Positions 16,495 through 24,309 of a stretch of 36,029 nt of DNA are shown here, one piece after another. Made by a program: the position numbers and the translations under genes. The stretch is taken from positions 1-36,029 of the forward strand of contig QFQF01000023.1 of assembly GCA_003248935.1 (NCBI GenBank). The letters run 5' to 3'. The notes under the pieces were generated by a model. The model saw only the letters and a program-made list of their open reading frames with translations, made no database searches and was not told where the DNA came from. The first letter of the stretch is position 1, and each line of letters begins with the position of its first letter. This stretch comes from Sphingobium sp. (GTDB taxonomy: Bacteria > Pseudomonadota > Alphaproteobacteria > Sphingomonadales > Sphingomonadaceae).

Positions 16495-17232
16495 ATGCCA
16501 CCGCAAATAACAAACGTCCAGAAACAGTCCGAAAGTTTGAATCGGCGGCATCTGGTGAGCGCCGCAGGTATCGAAGGCTCGAGCGTTACGCGTGCTTCGT
16601 GCATCTCGCGTGATACCTGGAGGAGTTCAGGGGATAAGTCCTCCCACTCCTTTGCCAATTCAAAGCACGCGCGCCCTCGGTGTACGCCGCGTCACGCGCC
16701 CACTCATCATCATTGCCAGGAGAACGGTGGTGCTGCTGAAGAGCCCATAACCGCTGCAATGCCAGGCCTATTTCAGTTGCTTTCCGACGAGGGCCATTCT
16801 TCGGACGCCTTTTTAATCCGCAGATTGAAGCAGGCGATTCTGAATGGCCCACGCTTCGATGCGGCCGAAGCCGATATTGCGCGGGATTTGGGATTGTCAG
16901 CAAGAACCCTGCGCCGACGACTCCATTGTCTAGAGACGTCTTACGCACAAATTATCGCGGAAGTCCGATTCGCATTCGCCAAGCAATGCCTTTCCGATCC
17001 ACAACTGACGATTGGCGACGTGGCTGATCGGGCGGGCTACACCGAAGTGAGCAACTTCAGGAACGCCTTCAAACGATGGGCGCACGTTTCACCACAGGCT
17101 TTCCGCGACTTGATAGGCCTGACTCAGCCAGGACGAGCGAGCCCTCTGACCCAGCCGATTACAAAGGCCAGCATAGGCGGCCGTCATCTTTCCGCACGCA
17201 ACACGTCAAAGGAGCGACCATGTCTGACCTAA
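16495..17232 (+). pseudogene. AraC-family regulator with degraded N-terminal domain
   Basis: The last part is a good AraC/XylS DNA-binding domain: DIARDLGLSARTLRRRL (first HTH) and IGDVADRAGYTEVSNFRNAFKRW (second HTH), followed by SPQAFRDL. The linker EEPITAAMPGLFQLL matches the junction seen in OruR/FtrA-like AraC proteins, whose ligand-binding domain is about 180 residues. Here only about 90 residues precede it from an ATG at 16495 (the frame is open to 16234), and they do not read as that domain apart from a short VSAAGIEGSS stretch. Internal deletion or frameshifts are therefore likely. It stands divergent to the ndpH operon, where its activator would be expected. A short functional DNA-binding protein cannot be excluded. 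The 3' end overlaps the next gene's start. Confidence 0.6.
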
Positions 17233-17603
17233 ATGCACACACTACCGCTTTTATGAGCACATTCAATGACGGCGATTACGACAAAATGCTCGGTCTTCTG
17301 TCTCCAGACTGCGTGTACATGGATCCCAACGGCATCGAGCATAAGGGTGTCGATGCCATCGGCGCATCACTCAAGTCCATCTTCGACGGCACTCTTGGAA
17401 GCGTCCAGTATACGGTTTCCTCGACGATGCTGGACGAAGCAAGCGACCGCGCCCTTGTCGCCTGGACGATGATGATGACGGCCGCAGACGGCCAGCAATC
17501 TTGCGTCGACGGGCTGGATATCCTGGATTTTCGCGACGGCAAGCTCATCTCGAAGAACGCCTTCTGCAAAGCAAATGGACTTGCCATACGATCGGTGAAA
17601 TGA
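17220..17603 (+). CDS. SnoaL-like / NTF2-fold protein, cytoplasmic
   Basis: A 127-residue protein with the SnoaL/NTF2-like pattern: an N-terminal helix (TTAFMSTFNDGDYDKMLGLLS), DCVYMDPNG, HKGVDAIG, and a C-terminal LDILDFRDGKLISKNAF strand pair. GGAG lies 7 bases upstream of the ATG. There is no signal peptide. Members of this fold are isomerases, hydratases or accessory proteins and function cannot be read from the sequence. It lies just beyond the AraC remnant, overlapping its last codons, and just before repeat copy 2, so it belongs to the segment bracketed by the two repeats. Confidence 0.82.
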   Translation: MSDLNAHTTAFMSTFNDGDYDKMLGLLSPDCVYMDPNGIEHKGVDAIGASLKSIFDGTLGSVQYTVSSTMLDEASDRALVAWTMMMTAADGQQSCVDGLDILDFRDGKLISKNAFCKANGLAIRSVK

Positions 17604-17977
17604 AGTTCTGCCGACTTTGCGCTTCCCCGGCACTAAGCTTCGACAGCGGGAGCCGGGGAGCTTATATCAGGACCATAGTCGTCCGCATATAGGAGTGCGC
17701 AGCTAGAGCATTTTCGAAGCAGATGGCATCACCTGCTGGATCGGAAAATGTAGGAATCGAAAGACTTTAGAGCCTGATCCGATCCAGTTTGATCGGATCA
17801 GGCTCCAGACAGCGTCGGGTGAATGTGGCGCGAGTCGTTCGACCGACACAGAGCGCATGATAGATCGTTTCGATCCCGCCGCTGTTCTGTGACGTCCGTG
17901 ATCAAGTGCATGAATTGCAGAAATTGCCGCTCCATTTTTCCCGTCCTCGCCTTCGTTTACGTTGATAAGGTATAGTC
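17604..17977. other. Spacer with repeat copy 2
   Basis: No gene is seen. It contains the second palindromic repeat (17706-17805), and the remainder up to the PhyH gene is presumably its promoter region. A weak AAGG lies about 8 bases before the PhyH start. Confidence 0.6.
17706..17805 (+). repeat. Palindromic intergenic repeat, copy 2
   Basis: About 100 bases with the same two-hairpin design and orientation as copy 1. The second hairpin is a perfect 15-bp inverted repeat (17770-17784 with 17791-17805, 6-base loop). The first has CATTTTC/GAAAATG arms around a CAGATG/CACCTG inner pair. The better preserved pairing suggests this copy is younger or under constraint. Confidence 0.88.
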
Positions 17978-18853
17978 ATGGCTACAATAGCTTCTGTCTC
18001 GAATGACACCTCGGTTGACGCTGTATGTGAAATCATTGACCGGGATGGTGCCGTCATCATTGAGGGCATGATCACACCGGGTGTGATGGATCAGCTAGTC
18101 GGCGACCTGGAGCCATGGATAAAGCGTTCACCGTTCGGAGAGGCTGGCTTCTCGGGCAATCGAACCCGGCGCACGTCCGCGTTATTTGCCAAATCACGGC
18201 ATATGACGGAATTTGTTCTCCATCCGTTGTTTCTAGGCACGGCTGAGAGAGTTCTTTGCGTCGAGTTCCCGATGATGGCAGGCGAACGGCAGACCATGGT
18301 ACGGCCCACGGTTCAGGTATCGGTGACGCAAGCAATCGAGATCAGTCCGGGCCAGGCTGCACAGGACCTGCACCGTGACGATGGAATGTACCACGTCCGC
18401 CATCCCGGTCCCCATGTGCTCCTCCAGACGCTTCTTGCAGGAACGGACTTCACCGCAAGCAACGGCGCAACGATGGTGATCCCGGGCAGCCATAAATGGG
18501 ACATGGACCGGCGGCCTCAGCCCCATGAAGCGGTTCCTGCTGAAATGAAGCGCGGATCGGGTCTTATGTATGTGGGCAGCGTCTATCATGGAGGGGGCGC
18601 GAATATTTCGAACGAGTGCCGCTTGGCGATCGCACTATCCTTCACCCAAGGCTATCATCGTCAGGAGGAGAATCAGTATCTGGTTGTGCCGCGAGACATG
18701 GTGAAACAATATCCCAAGCGGGTTCAACAGCTTTTGGGATATGAGATGTCGCCGCCATTCTGCGGCTGGGTTGAGATGAACGAGCCCAGCATCGTCCTTG
18801 AAAGTGACGACTTCGCCATAGCCAAGGCATTCAGCCCTTATGAGCATGAGTAA
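17978..18853 (+). CDS. PhyH-family Fe(II)/2-oxoglutarate dioxygenase
   Basis: A 291-residue non-haem iron dioxygenase of the phytanoyl-CoA dioxygenase family. The facial triad is His132-x-Asp134 (LHRDDG) and His204 (VYHGGGAN), with Arg215 (ECRLAIA) placed to bind 2-oxoglutarate. VIPGSHKW is the usual motif in between. There is no signal peptide. It lies upstream of the TMADH-like gene, 291 bases away on the same strand. No step of the known VPP pathway needs a 2-oxoglutarate oxygenase, so it may act on a side product, a related alkaloid, or N-demethylation; the substrate is not deducible. Confidence 0.88.
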   Translation: MATIASVSNDTSVDAVCEIIDRDGAVIIEGMITPGVMDQLVGDLEPWIKRSPFGEAGFSGNRTRRTSALFAKSRHMTEFVLHPLFLGTAERVLCVEFPMMAGERQTMVRPTVQVSVTQAIEISPGQAAQDLHRDDGMYHVRHPGPHVLLQTLLAGTDFTASNGATMVIPGSHKWDMDRRPQPHEAVPAEMKRGSGLMYVGSVYHGGGANISNECRLAIALSFTQGYHRQEENQYLVVPRDMVKQYPKRVQQLLGYEMSPPFCGWVEMNEPSIVLESDDFAIAKAFSPYEHE

Positions 18854-19052
18854 CAGCTTGGTACGCGGGGCAAAAATAGGTTGAGAACTATAGATCGGCC
18901 CTTGATCGATCGCTTATGTCGGTACATCTTTGCGTCCACATCAGCGTGGAAGCAACAGGCCCGCCTTTCAACTCATCTATGCCCTTAGCTGTGTGATTGC
19001 CCCTTTTTTGGCCGCTTTCCATATGCGACTTCACGCCGTTGGCACTATGGTC

Positions 19053-19091
19053 CCGCGCATCCATCCGGCTCTGGACGAGATGGATGCGCGG
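19053..19091 (+). promoter_or_regulatory. Perfect 12-bp hairpin in the leader of the TMADH-like gene
   Basis: CCGCGCATCCAT (19053-19064) and its exact reverse complement (19080-19091) flank a 15-base loop, ending about 53 bases before the start codon. There is no T run, so it is not a simple terminator. It may be a leader structure or an operator. Confidence 0.55.
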
Positions 19092-19144
19092 CGGCGTCTT
19101 CCCGTCATTCCGAAAACTGACTGCGTGATAACGTGGAGTAACAA

Positions 19145-21169
19145 ATGCGCGACCCTCGATACGATATTCTCTTCGAACCGCTGCAGATCGGCCCTGTAAG
19201 AACGAAGAACCGGTTCTATGTTGTGCCGCACGCCACCGCGATGGGCATGCCCGCCCTGGATGAGATGATTGCGTTCCGGAAAGCCAGGGCCGAGGGTGGC
19301 TGGGGCGTTGTCTGTCTTGAGGAGACGATGATCCACGAAACCTCGGACCACGCACCTTTGCCTGATCCGCGGATGTACAACGACAAATATATCGAGCCGC
19401 TATCACGCGTGGTCGCAGCCGTGAAGGAGTATGGCGCGCTCGCAGGTATAGAGCTCGCGCATGCGGGTGCCTCCGGCCCTGCCATCAACCATCGCGAACA
19501 TCCGCTTTCACCCACCGGCAAGTTCCCACATTATTTCATCAATCCCATCTCGGCGCGAACCATCGACAGGCAGGACATCACAAACTTCCGCCAGTGGTAT
19601 CGGGACGCGGCGCTGCGTGCCCGCAAGGCCGGCTTCGATATCATTTACGTCTACTGCGCGCACAACCTGTCGCTGCTGCAGGACTTTCTGGATACCAGGA
19701 CGAACAAGCGCACCGACGAATATGGCGGCGTATTTGAGAATCGCGTCCGCTTGCTCCGGGAGACGCTTTCCGACGTGAAGGACGCGGTGGGGGACACCTG
19801 TGCCGTCGCCGTTCGCTTCGCTGTCGAGGATCGGCGTCGGCCTTCGAACATCACCGCACTCGAGGATGGTCGCCGTGTGGTGGAGGCGCTTGCCGATGTG
19901 CCTGACCTGTGGGACGTGAACGTCAGCGATTGGGCCTGGGATAGCGGCAGCAGTCGGTTCTTTGAGGAGGGCCAGCAGGAGCCGTTCATCGATTTTGTGA
20001 AAAAGGTCACCAACAAGCCGGTTGTTGGCGTCGGCCGCTTCACCTCGCCTGATGCGATGGTAAGTCAGATCAAGCGCGGAGTGCTTGATCTCATCGGGGC
20101 CGCGCGCCCTTCGATAGCTGACCCTTTCCTCCCGAACAAGATCGACACGGGCCGTCACGACGACATCCGGGAATGTATCGGCTGCAACGCCTGCACCGCT
20201 GAGGTGATGACCTATTCCAGAATCCGTTGCACGCAGAACCCCTCCGCAGGCGAGGAGCATGTGAACGGCTGGCATCCTGAGAATGTGCCGGAGGCGCACG
20301 ACCCCGACGCATCTATACTCGTAGTGGGCGGCGGCCCGGCTGGCTTGGAGGCAGCCCACACGCTTGCCAAGCGTGGATATCAGGTATCTATCGCGGACGC
20401 GGGCAGCGAATGGGGCGGCCGCCTCGTACGCGAGCGGAGGATGCCGCGGCTGAGTGCCTGGGGTCGCGTGGTGGATTACCGCGTCAGTCAGCTACAGACG
20501 ATGCCGAACGTCAACATGTATCTCGAAAGTCCGCTCAACGCAGACGATATCGTGGGTTTCGGGGCCGACCACATCATCATTGCGACGGGCGCCAAATGGC
20601 GCGGCGAAGGCGTGGGACGCCATCACGACGAGCCCATCACGGGGCACGACCTTCCCCATGTGCTTTGCGCGGAGGACATCCTCAACGACAATGTGCCGAG
20701 TGGCGGCAGCGTTGTCGTCTACGACGAGGACTATTATTATATGGCGGCCGTTATAGCCGACCGCCTTGCCAAGGCGGGTTGCAAGGTGACCTATGTAACG
20801 ACGGCCAGCGATCCTTCCCCCTGGACGCACAACACATTGGAACTCGTGCACGTCATCAATTCAATGAATGAAGCCGGGATCGCGATCGTGGTCGGCACAA
20901 TGATCACATCGATCGACGAAGGTTCGGTGACCGCCAGCCGCCTGCTTGACGGGGCAGAAAGCCGCATCGACGCGGACACAGTTGTCCTGGTTACCGGCCA
21001 GATCTCTGACGATGAACTCTATCAGGAGCTAGTCGCGAAGCGCGGGGCGGGCCTCATCCGCTCGGTCGATCGGGTCGGAGACTGCCTCGGCGCTGGCCAA
21101 ATCGCGCAGGCTACTTACGATGGCAGAAAGGCGGGAATCCGGTTCGGCGAGTTGACTCCAACCGGATGA
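19145..21169 (+). CDS. pno: TMADH-like flavoprotein, likely 6-hydroxypseudooxynicotine dehydrogenase/oxidase
   Basis: A 674-residue protein close in layout to trimethylamine dehydrogenase: an N-terminal FMN TIM barrel (DILFEPLQIGP, GVGRFTSP), a 4Fe-4S site Cys344, Cys347, Cys350, Cys362 (CIGCNAC), and C-terminal dinucleotide-binding domains (VVGGGPAGLEAAH). Tyr170 and His173 (YVYCAH) match the TMADH active-site Tyr169/His172. The residue matching the flavinylated Cys30 of TMADH is Ala30 (FYVVPHA), so FMN is probably not bound through cysteine. GGAG lies 7 bases upstream of the ATG. In the VPP route a TMADH-like enzyme removes methylamine from 6-hydroxypseudooxynicotine to give the semialdehyde. 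There is no signal peptide, so it is cytoplasmic. A true di- or trimethylamine dehydrogenase is the alternative, less likely in this context. Confidence 0.85.
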   Translation: MRDPRYDILFEPLQIGPVRTKNRFYVVPHATAMGMPALDEMIAFRKARAEGGWGVVCLEETMIHETSDHAPLPDPRMYNDKYIEPLSRVVAAVKEYGALAGIELAHAGASGPAINHREHPLSPTGKFPHYFINPISARTIDRQDITNFRQWYRDAALRARKAGFDIIYVYCAHNLSLLQDFLDTRTNKRTDEYGGVFENRVRLLRETLSDVKDAVGDTCAVAVRFAVEDRRRPSNITALEDGRRVVEALADVPDLWDVNVSDWAWDSGSSRFFEEGQQEPFIDFVKKVTNKPVVGVGRFTSPDAMVSQIKRGVLDLIGAARPSIADPFLPNKIDTGRHDDIRECIGCNACTAEVMTYSRIRCTQNPSAGEEHVNGWHPENVPEAHDPDASILVVGGGPAGLEAAHTLAKRGYQVSIADAGSEWGGRLVRERRMPRLSAWGRVVDYRVSQLQTMPNVNMYLESPLNADDIVGFGADHIIIATGAKWRGEGVGRHHDEPITGHDLPHVLCAEDILNDNVPSGGSVVVYDEDYYYMAAVIADRLAKAGCKVTYVTTASDPSPWTHNTLELVHVINSMNEAGIAIVVGTMITSIDEGSVTASRLLDGAESRIDADTVVLVTGQISDDELYQELVAKRGAGLIRSVDRVGDCLGAGQIAQATYDGRKAGIRFGELTPTG

Positions 21170-21211
21170 GCTCGGAACGCTGGCTGGTCTATATGCCCGG
21201 CCAGCGTTCGC

Positions 21212-21937
21212 TTATGGCACGGCCGCCTGGATGCCCGCAGCGAGAAACTCGACCATATGGTCGAGCATCTCGTCCTTGGAAATATGCCTGATCTTACCTT
21301 CAGTCAGGTCCTCAATGCGGCCGAGATCGTTCAGCATGAAGAGATATGTCCCCACGAGAAACGCCATGCGCAGGCCGATGGTTCTCTTGGGAATGTCGGG
21401 GAGCACCTTCGCCAGCGCATCGACATACCGCTTGACTGAGGCGTCGTAGACCTCCCGCCGCAGTCTCAGCGCATGCTCTTCCGGCTCGGCGTGCAGACGG
21501 GCCTGAAGGCGCACGAAGGCGGACCCCGCCTCTCCGCTGTACTTCAGATCCCATTGTGGTTGAAGATAAGCGCGGACGATCGCCTTGACCGTTAACGGTT
21601 TTCCTCCTTCAAGAAGCTGATCCAGCAGAACGTGACGGCGTCCGGACAACAATCCGCCGCGACGACGATAAACCTCATCGAACAGCTGCTGCTTGCTCTC
21701 GAAATAATAGCGGATCAACCCCTGGTTAACGCCCGCCCGCTCGGCGATATCGCGGATGCTGATGCCCGCATAGCCCCCTTCTGCGAAGGCGATCTCCGCC
21801 TTGTTGAGGATCGTCTCGCGATGGTTGCCGTCCTTCCTTGGCCGACCAGGCTTACGCCGCCTTTCTGTAGCTTCCGTCTTTTTTTCCGGAGCGGCCGCGG
21901 CCTGCGCTTCAGCTTCCATTCTCACCGCTTCCAACAT
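21212..21937 (-). CDS. TetR-family transcriptional regulator with AT-hook-like N-terminal arm
   Basis: A 241-residue regulator. The TetR HTH is clear (ILNKAEIAFAEGGYAGISIRDIAERAGVNQG, ending LIRYYFESKQQLF in two overlapping stretches), followed by a helical ligand domain. Ahead of the HTH sits a basic arm RRRKPGRPRKDG containing the GRP core of AT-hooks. Starts at 21937 (ATG) or 21919 (ATG with GGTGAG upstream) are both possible. It is convergent with the TMADH-like gene. As the only intact regulator in the window it is the prime candidate for controlling the catabolic operons, by analogy only. Confidence 0.88.
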   Translation of the reverse strand: MLEAVRMEAEAQAAAAPEKKTEATERRRKPGRPRKDGNHRETILNKAEIAFAEGGYAGISIRDIAERAGVNQGLIRYYFESKQQLFDEVYRRRGGLLSGRRHVLLDQLLEGGKPLTVKAIVRAYLQPQWDLKYSGEAGSAFVRLQARLHAEPEEHALRLRREVYDASVKRYVDALAKVLPDIPKRTIGLRMAFLVGTYLFMLNDLGRIEDLTEGKIRHISKDEMLDHMVEFLAAGIQAAVP

Positions 21938-22061
21938 CAAGATTTCTGAATCGCATGGGCAAGTACCAGGCTTGCGAGAAGCCGAGCTCGTCCACGTCCT
22001 TGGATAACGTCACGTCCAGTCACTGAATAATATCTCCGCGATTTCGCCGATGGTCAATTTG

Positions 22062-22298
22062 CCTGTCCATTGTTGGAATGGACAGGTGGGGTAGCATCTG
22101 CGCATACGCCGCCAGAACCATAGCATTGATGTTGTAACGACCGACGAGGAAGGTGGGCAGCGGCGGGCGCACTCGCGCCGAAGCTAACGCACGACGCCCG
22201 GTCGGTATCGTTTCGCGGCTGCGGCGTGCAGCAGCTGTTCCCGCCCTCGTCGTCACATTCCAACTCGCTACGGTCTTTCCGATGCGATGGGCCTTCAA
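22062..22298 (-). pseudogene. Remnant of a second maleate isomerase gene (5' end)
   Basis: From a TTG at 22298 the frame reads KAHRIGKTVASWNVT, matching RAYRIGQIVPSSNVT of ndpH, and similarity goes on through SRETI and the SAR stretch (about 45 residues) before fading. AGGAGG sits 6 bases upstream of the TTG and the upstream DNA also matches the ndpH leader. Both catalytic cysteines and the rest of the gene are missing. A perfect 10-bp inverted repeat (22062-22086) marks about where recognisable similarity ends. This is a decayed duplicate of the operon head, not a working gene. Confidence 0.8.
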
Positions 22299-23118
22299 CC
22301 GCCACCTCCTATGCTGCCCAGACGCGCGTTAATTCTACACCTGCAATATTACAAGATGAAACTCTTTACTATCTCGCCGTTTAGCCCGAGCCGCCAACGT
22401 TATATTCTCGATTTTGTTGCGCGCAACCGGCAGGATATCATGTCGTGGTAGTGCTCGACCTTGAGGCGACCTGGGCAGTAAGCCGGGCGTGATGCACGGA
22501 GCAAGGTGGCCGCCATGGCCCCATTGCGAAGCAGTCGGAGGCATCGAGTGGCGTAAATAACGGTAGAAATCTGCACTTGCGATCGATCAACTGGCCTTCG
22601 CTCAGCATCCGTCGATCTCCTTCGCCCCTCGCGCATGGCTCCAGATGATCGCCGAAACGACGCATCGACTATCCGCCCAGGAAAGCCCTACGACAACAAA
22701 AACAAACCGCTCGAAACGAGGTATATGCGCCCTGCCCTTTCGACCGAGCAGAGCCGCCTTTCTTGACTTGACCAATAATTTTGCATCTGTAGAATTAATC
22801 CGGAAATCTGAGAGAGTCTAGCGCGAGATATCCCTGCCTGAAATAACATCGTTCGGATGAACTTACCCGGGAAAGCTCAGCGCATATGTGGAGCCCGTCT
22901 GGTCGAAAATCAGCTGAGCAGATTTGATCGGCACGGAAAGCCAGGCTCTCTTAATATAGGACTAAAGGCATGTTCGCAGTATCCGGCGATCGAGCGTGGA
23001 GAAGCAGTCTGGCCGGGTAGATACCGGCTCGGAGAACCGACGCAGGGACACTGTTCAAACCGACGACGACCCGATCTTTTTATTATTGACTTGAAGAATA
23101 TTCTGGAGAGAAGATTCA
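22299..23118. other. Gene-less spacer with two divergent promoter-like segments
   Basis: No convincing coding sequence is seen. 22299-22356 is the leader of the isomerase remnant. Near its right part lies a promoter-like segment for the eight-gene operon. An 18-base motif, TTGCAnnTGTAGAATTAA, occurs at 22329-22346 (minus) and 22781-22798 (plus), identical except for the two n positions. The middle is unrecognised. Confidence 0.55.
22768..22795 (+). promoter_or_regulatory. Putative sigma-70-type promoter of the eight-gene operon
   Basis: TTGACC (22768-22773) and TAGAAT (22790-22795) are spaced by 16 bases, each one mismatch from the consensus boxes. If used it gives a leader of roughly 315 bases before the first gene. 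The -10 region is part of the motif shared with the upstream region of the ndpH remnant. Confidence 0.5.
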
Positions 23119-24258
23119 ATGGCCAGCCCGGCAAAGATAGATTTTGTTTATTTATCCGAGAGCGACATGATCGCAGCGGGTGTGACCGACATGCCGACCT
23201 GCGTCGATACGATGGAGGAGATGTTCGGGCTCTTGTGGCACGGCGACTATCGCATGGCGGGTGCCAATAATGACTCCCATGGCGCGATGGTGTTGTTTCC
23301 AAAGGAGTCTCCTTTCCCCGACATGCCGAAGGCGACTGCCGACCGCCGCTTCATGGCCATGCCCGCCTATCTTGGCGGTCGCTTCCGTACAGCCGGCGTC
23401 AAATGGTATGGATCGAACGTTGAAAATCGTGAGAAAGGCCTGCCGCGGTCTATCCTGATGTTCGTGCTCAATGACGCAGACACGGGTGCGCCTCTTGCCT
23501 TCATGTCCGCCAATCTCCTGTCAGCGTACAGGACCGGCGCCATTCCCGGCGTCGGGGCTCGCCATCTGGCGCGTCGGGACTCCAAAGTGGTCGGCCTTGT
23601 CGGCCCCGGCGTCATGGGTAAGACCACGCTCATGGCTCTGTGCGCCGTTTGTCCCGACATCGACACGATCAAGATCAAAGGGCGCGGCAAATCCAGTATC
23701 GATAGCTTCCTCGCCTGGCTCAAATCCGACATGCCCCAGATCGCGAACATCGAGGTGGTCGATACGATCGAGGCGGCGGTTCGCGAATCCGACATCGTCA
23801 CCTACTGCAACACCGGTCTGTCCGGCGACCCATCGACCTATCCTCTTGTCAAACGTGAATGGGTCAAGCCCGGCGCTTTCCTGGCTATGCCATCCAGCTG
23901 TGAGATCGACAGTGACATGGAAGCTCCGGAAGTTCGTAAGGTCGTGGACAATACTGGTCTCTATGAAGCCTGGTTTGAAGAATTGCCAAAGCCTGCACAC
24001 AATGTGGTGCCCGTCATTGGCGTAAAGTTCATGGACATGATCGCCGAAGGCCGAATGGCCAAAGAGGATCTCGAGGATTTGGGTCGCATCGTCGCTGGAG
24101 AGGCGCCGGGCCGGACGAATGATGAGGAGATCATCATCATGTCGGTAGGCGGAATGCCGGTTGAGGACGTCGCCTGGGGCACAATCATCTATCGAAACGC
24201 CATCGAACGCAACATCGGGCAAACCCTGAACCTTTGGGAAACGCCCGTTCTGCGCTGA
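23119..24258 (+). CDS. Ornithine cyclodeaminase / mu-crystallin family protein, non-canonical active site
   Basis: A 379-residue NAD(P)-binding protein. The fold-defining parts are present: AGVKWYGSN (substrate-carboxylate Lys), SAYRTGAIPGVGARHLAR, and the Rossmann loop VGPGVMGKTT. The stretch that in ornithine cyclodeaminases reads like GTHINAVGG with a catalytic Asp is here GAFLAMPSSCEIDSD, so ornithine cyclodeamination is doubtful. I recall relatives annotated as tyramine oxidase subunit B, but could not check this. GGAGAG lies about 10 bases ahead of the ATG at 23119. It heads an operon with a Rid protein, a DAO-type flavoprotein and an aldehyde dehydrogenase, which points to amine or imine chemistry. 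Confidence 0.8.
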   Translation: MASPAKIDFVYLSESDMIAAGVTDMPTCVDTMEEMFGLLWHGDYRMAGANNDSHGAMVLFPKESPFPDMPKATADRRFMAMPAYLGGRFRTAGVKWYGSNVENREKGLPRSILMFVLNDADTGAPLAFMSANLLSAYRTGAIPGVGARHLARRDSKVVGLVGPGVMGKTTLMALCAVCPDIDTIKIKGRGKSSIDSFLAWLKSDMPQIANIEVVDTIEAAVRESDIVTYCNTGLSGDPSTYPLVKREWVKPGAFLAMPSSCEIDSDMEAPEVRKVVDNTGLYEAWFEELPKPAHNVVPVIGVKFMDMIAEGRMAKEDLEDLGRIVAGEAPGRTNDEEIIIMSVGGMPVEDVAWGTIIYRNAIERNIGQTLNLWETPVLR

Positions 24259-24309
24259 TGCATAATCCGTATTCGGCCAGATCGGCCGCGCTACTTAGTC
24301 GGAGGACAA

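Noticed and set aside
19508..20359. 283-codon open frame on the minus strand
   Set aside because: Antisense to the TMADH-like gene, whose Fe-S cysteines and active-site residues are intact.
22062..22086. Perfect 10-bp inverted repeat upstream of the TetR gene, first taken as its operator
   Set aside because: It sits about where similarity to the ndpH coding sequence fades, and ndpH has a shorter similar palindrome in its coding region, so it may be a coding relic. No second copy was seen near another promoter.
22857..23270. 137-codon open frame upstream of and overlapping the OCD-like gene
   Set aside because: Its end overlaps the OCD-like gene in another frame, no recognisable domain, and the segment looks like leader DNA.
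23119..24258. Calling this ornithine cyclodeaminase
   Set aside because: The usual catalytic stretch is replaced by AMPSSCEIDSD and no ornithine genes are nearby.
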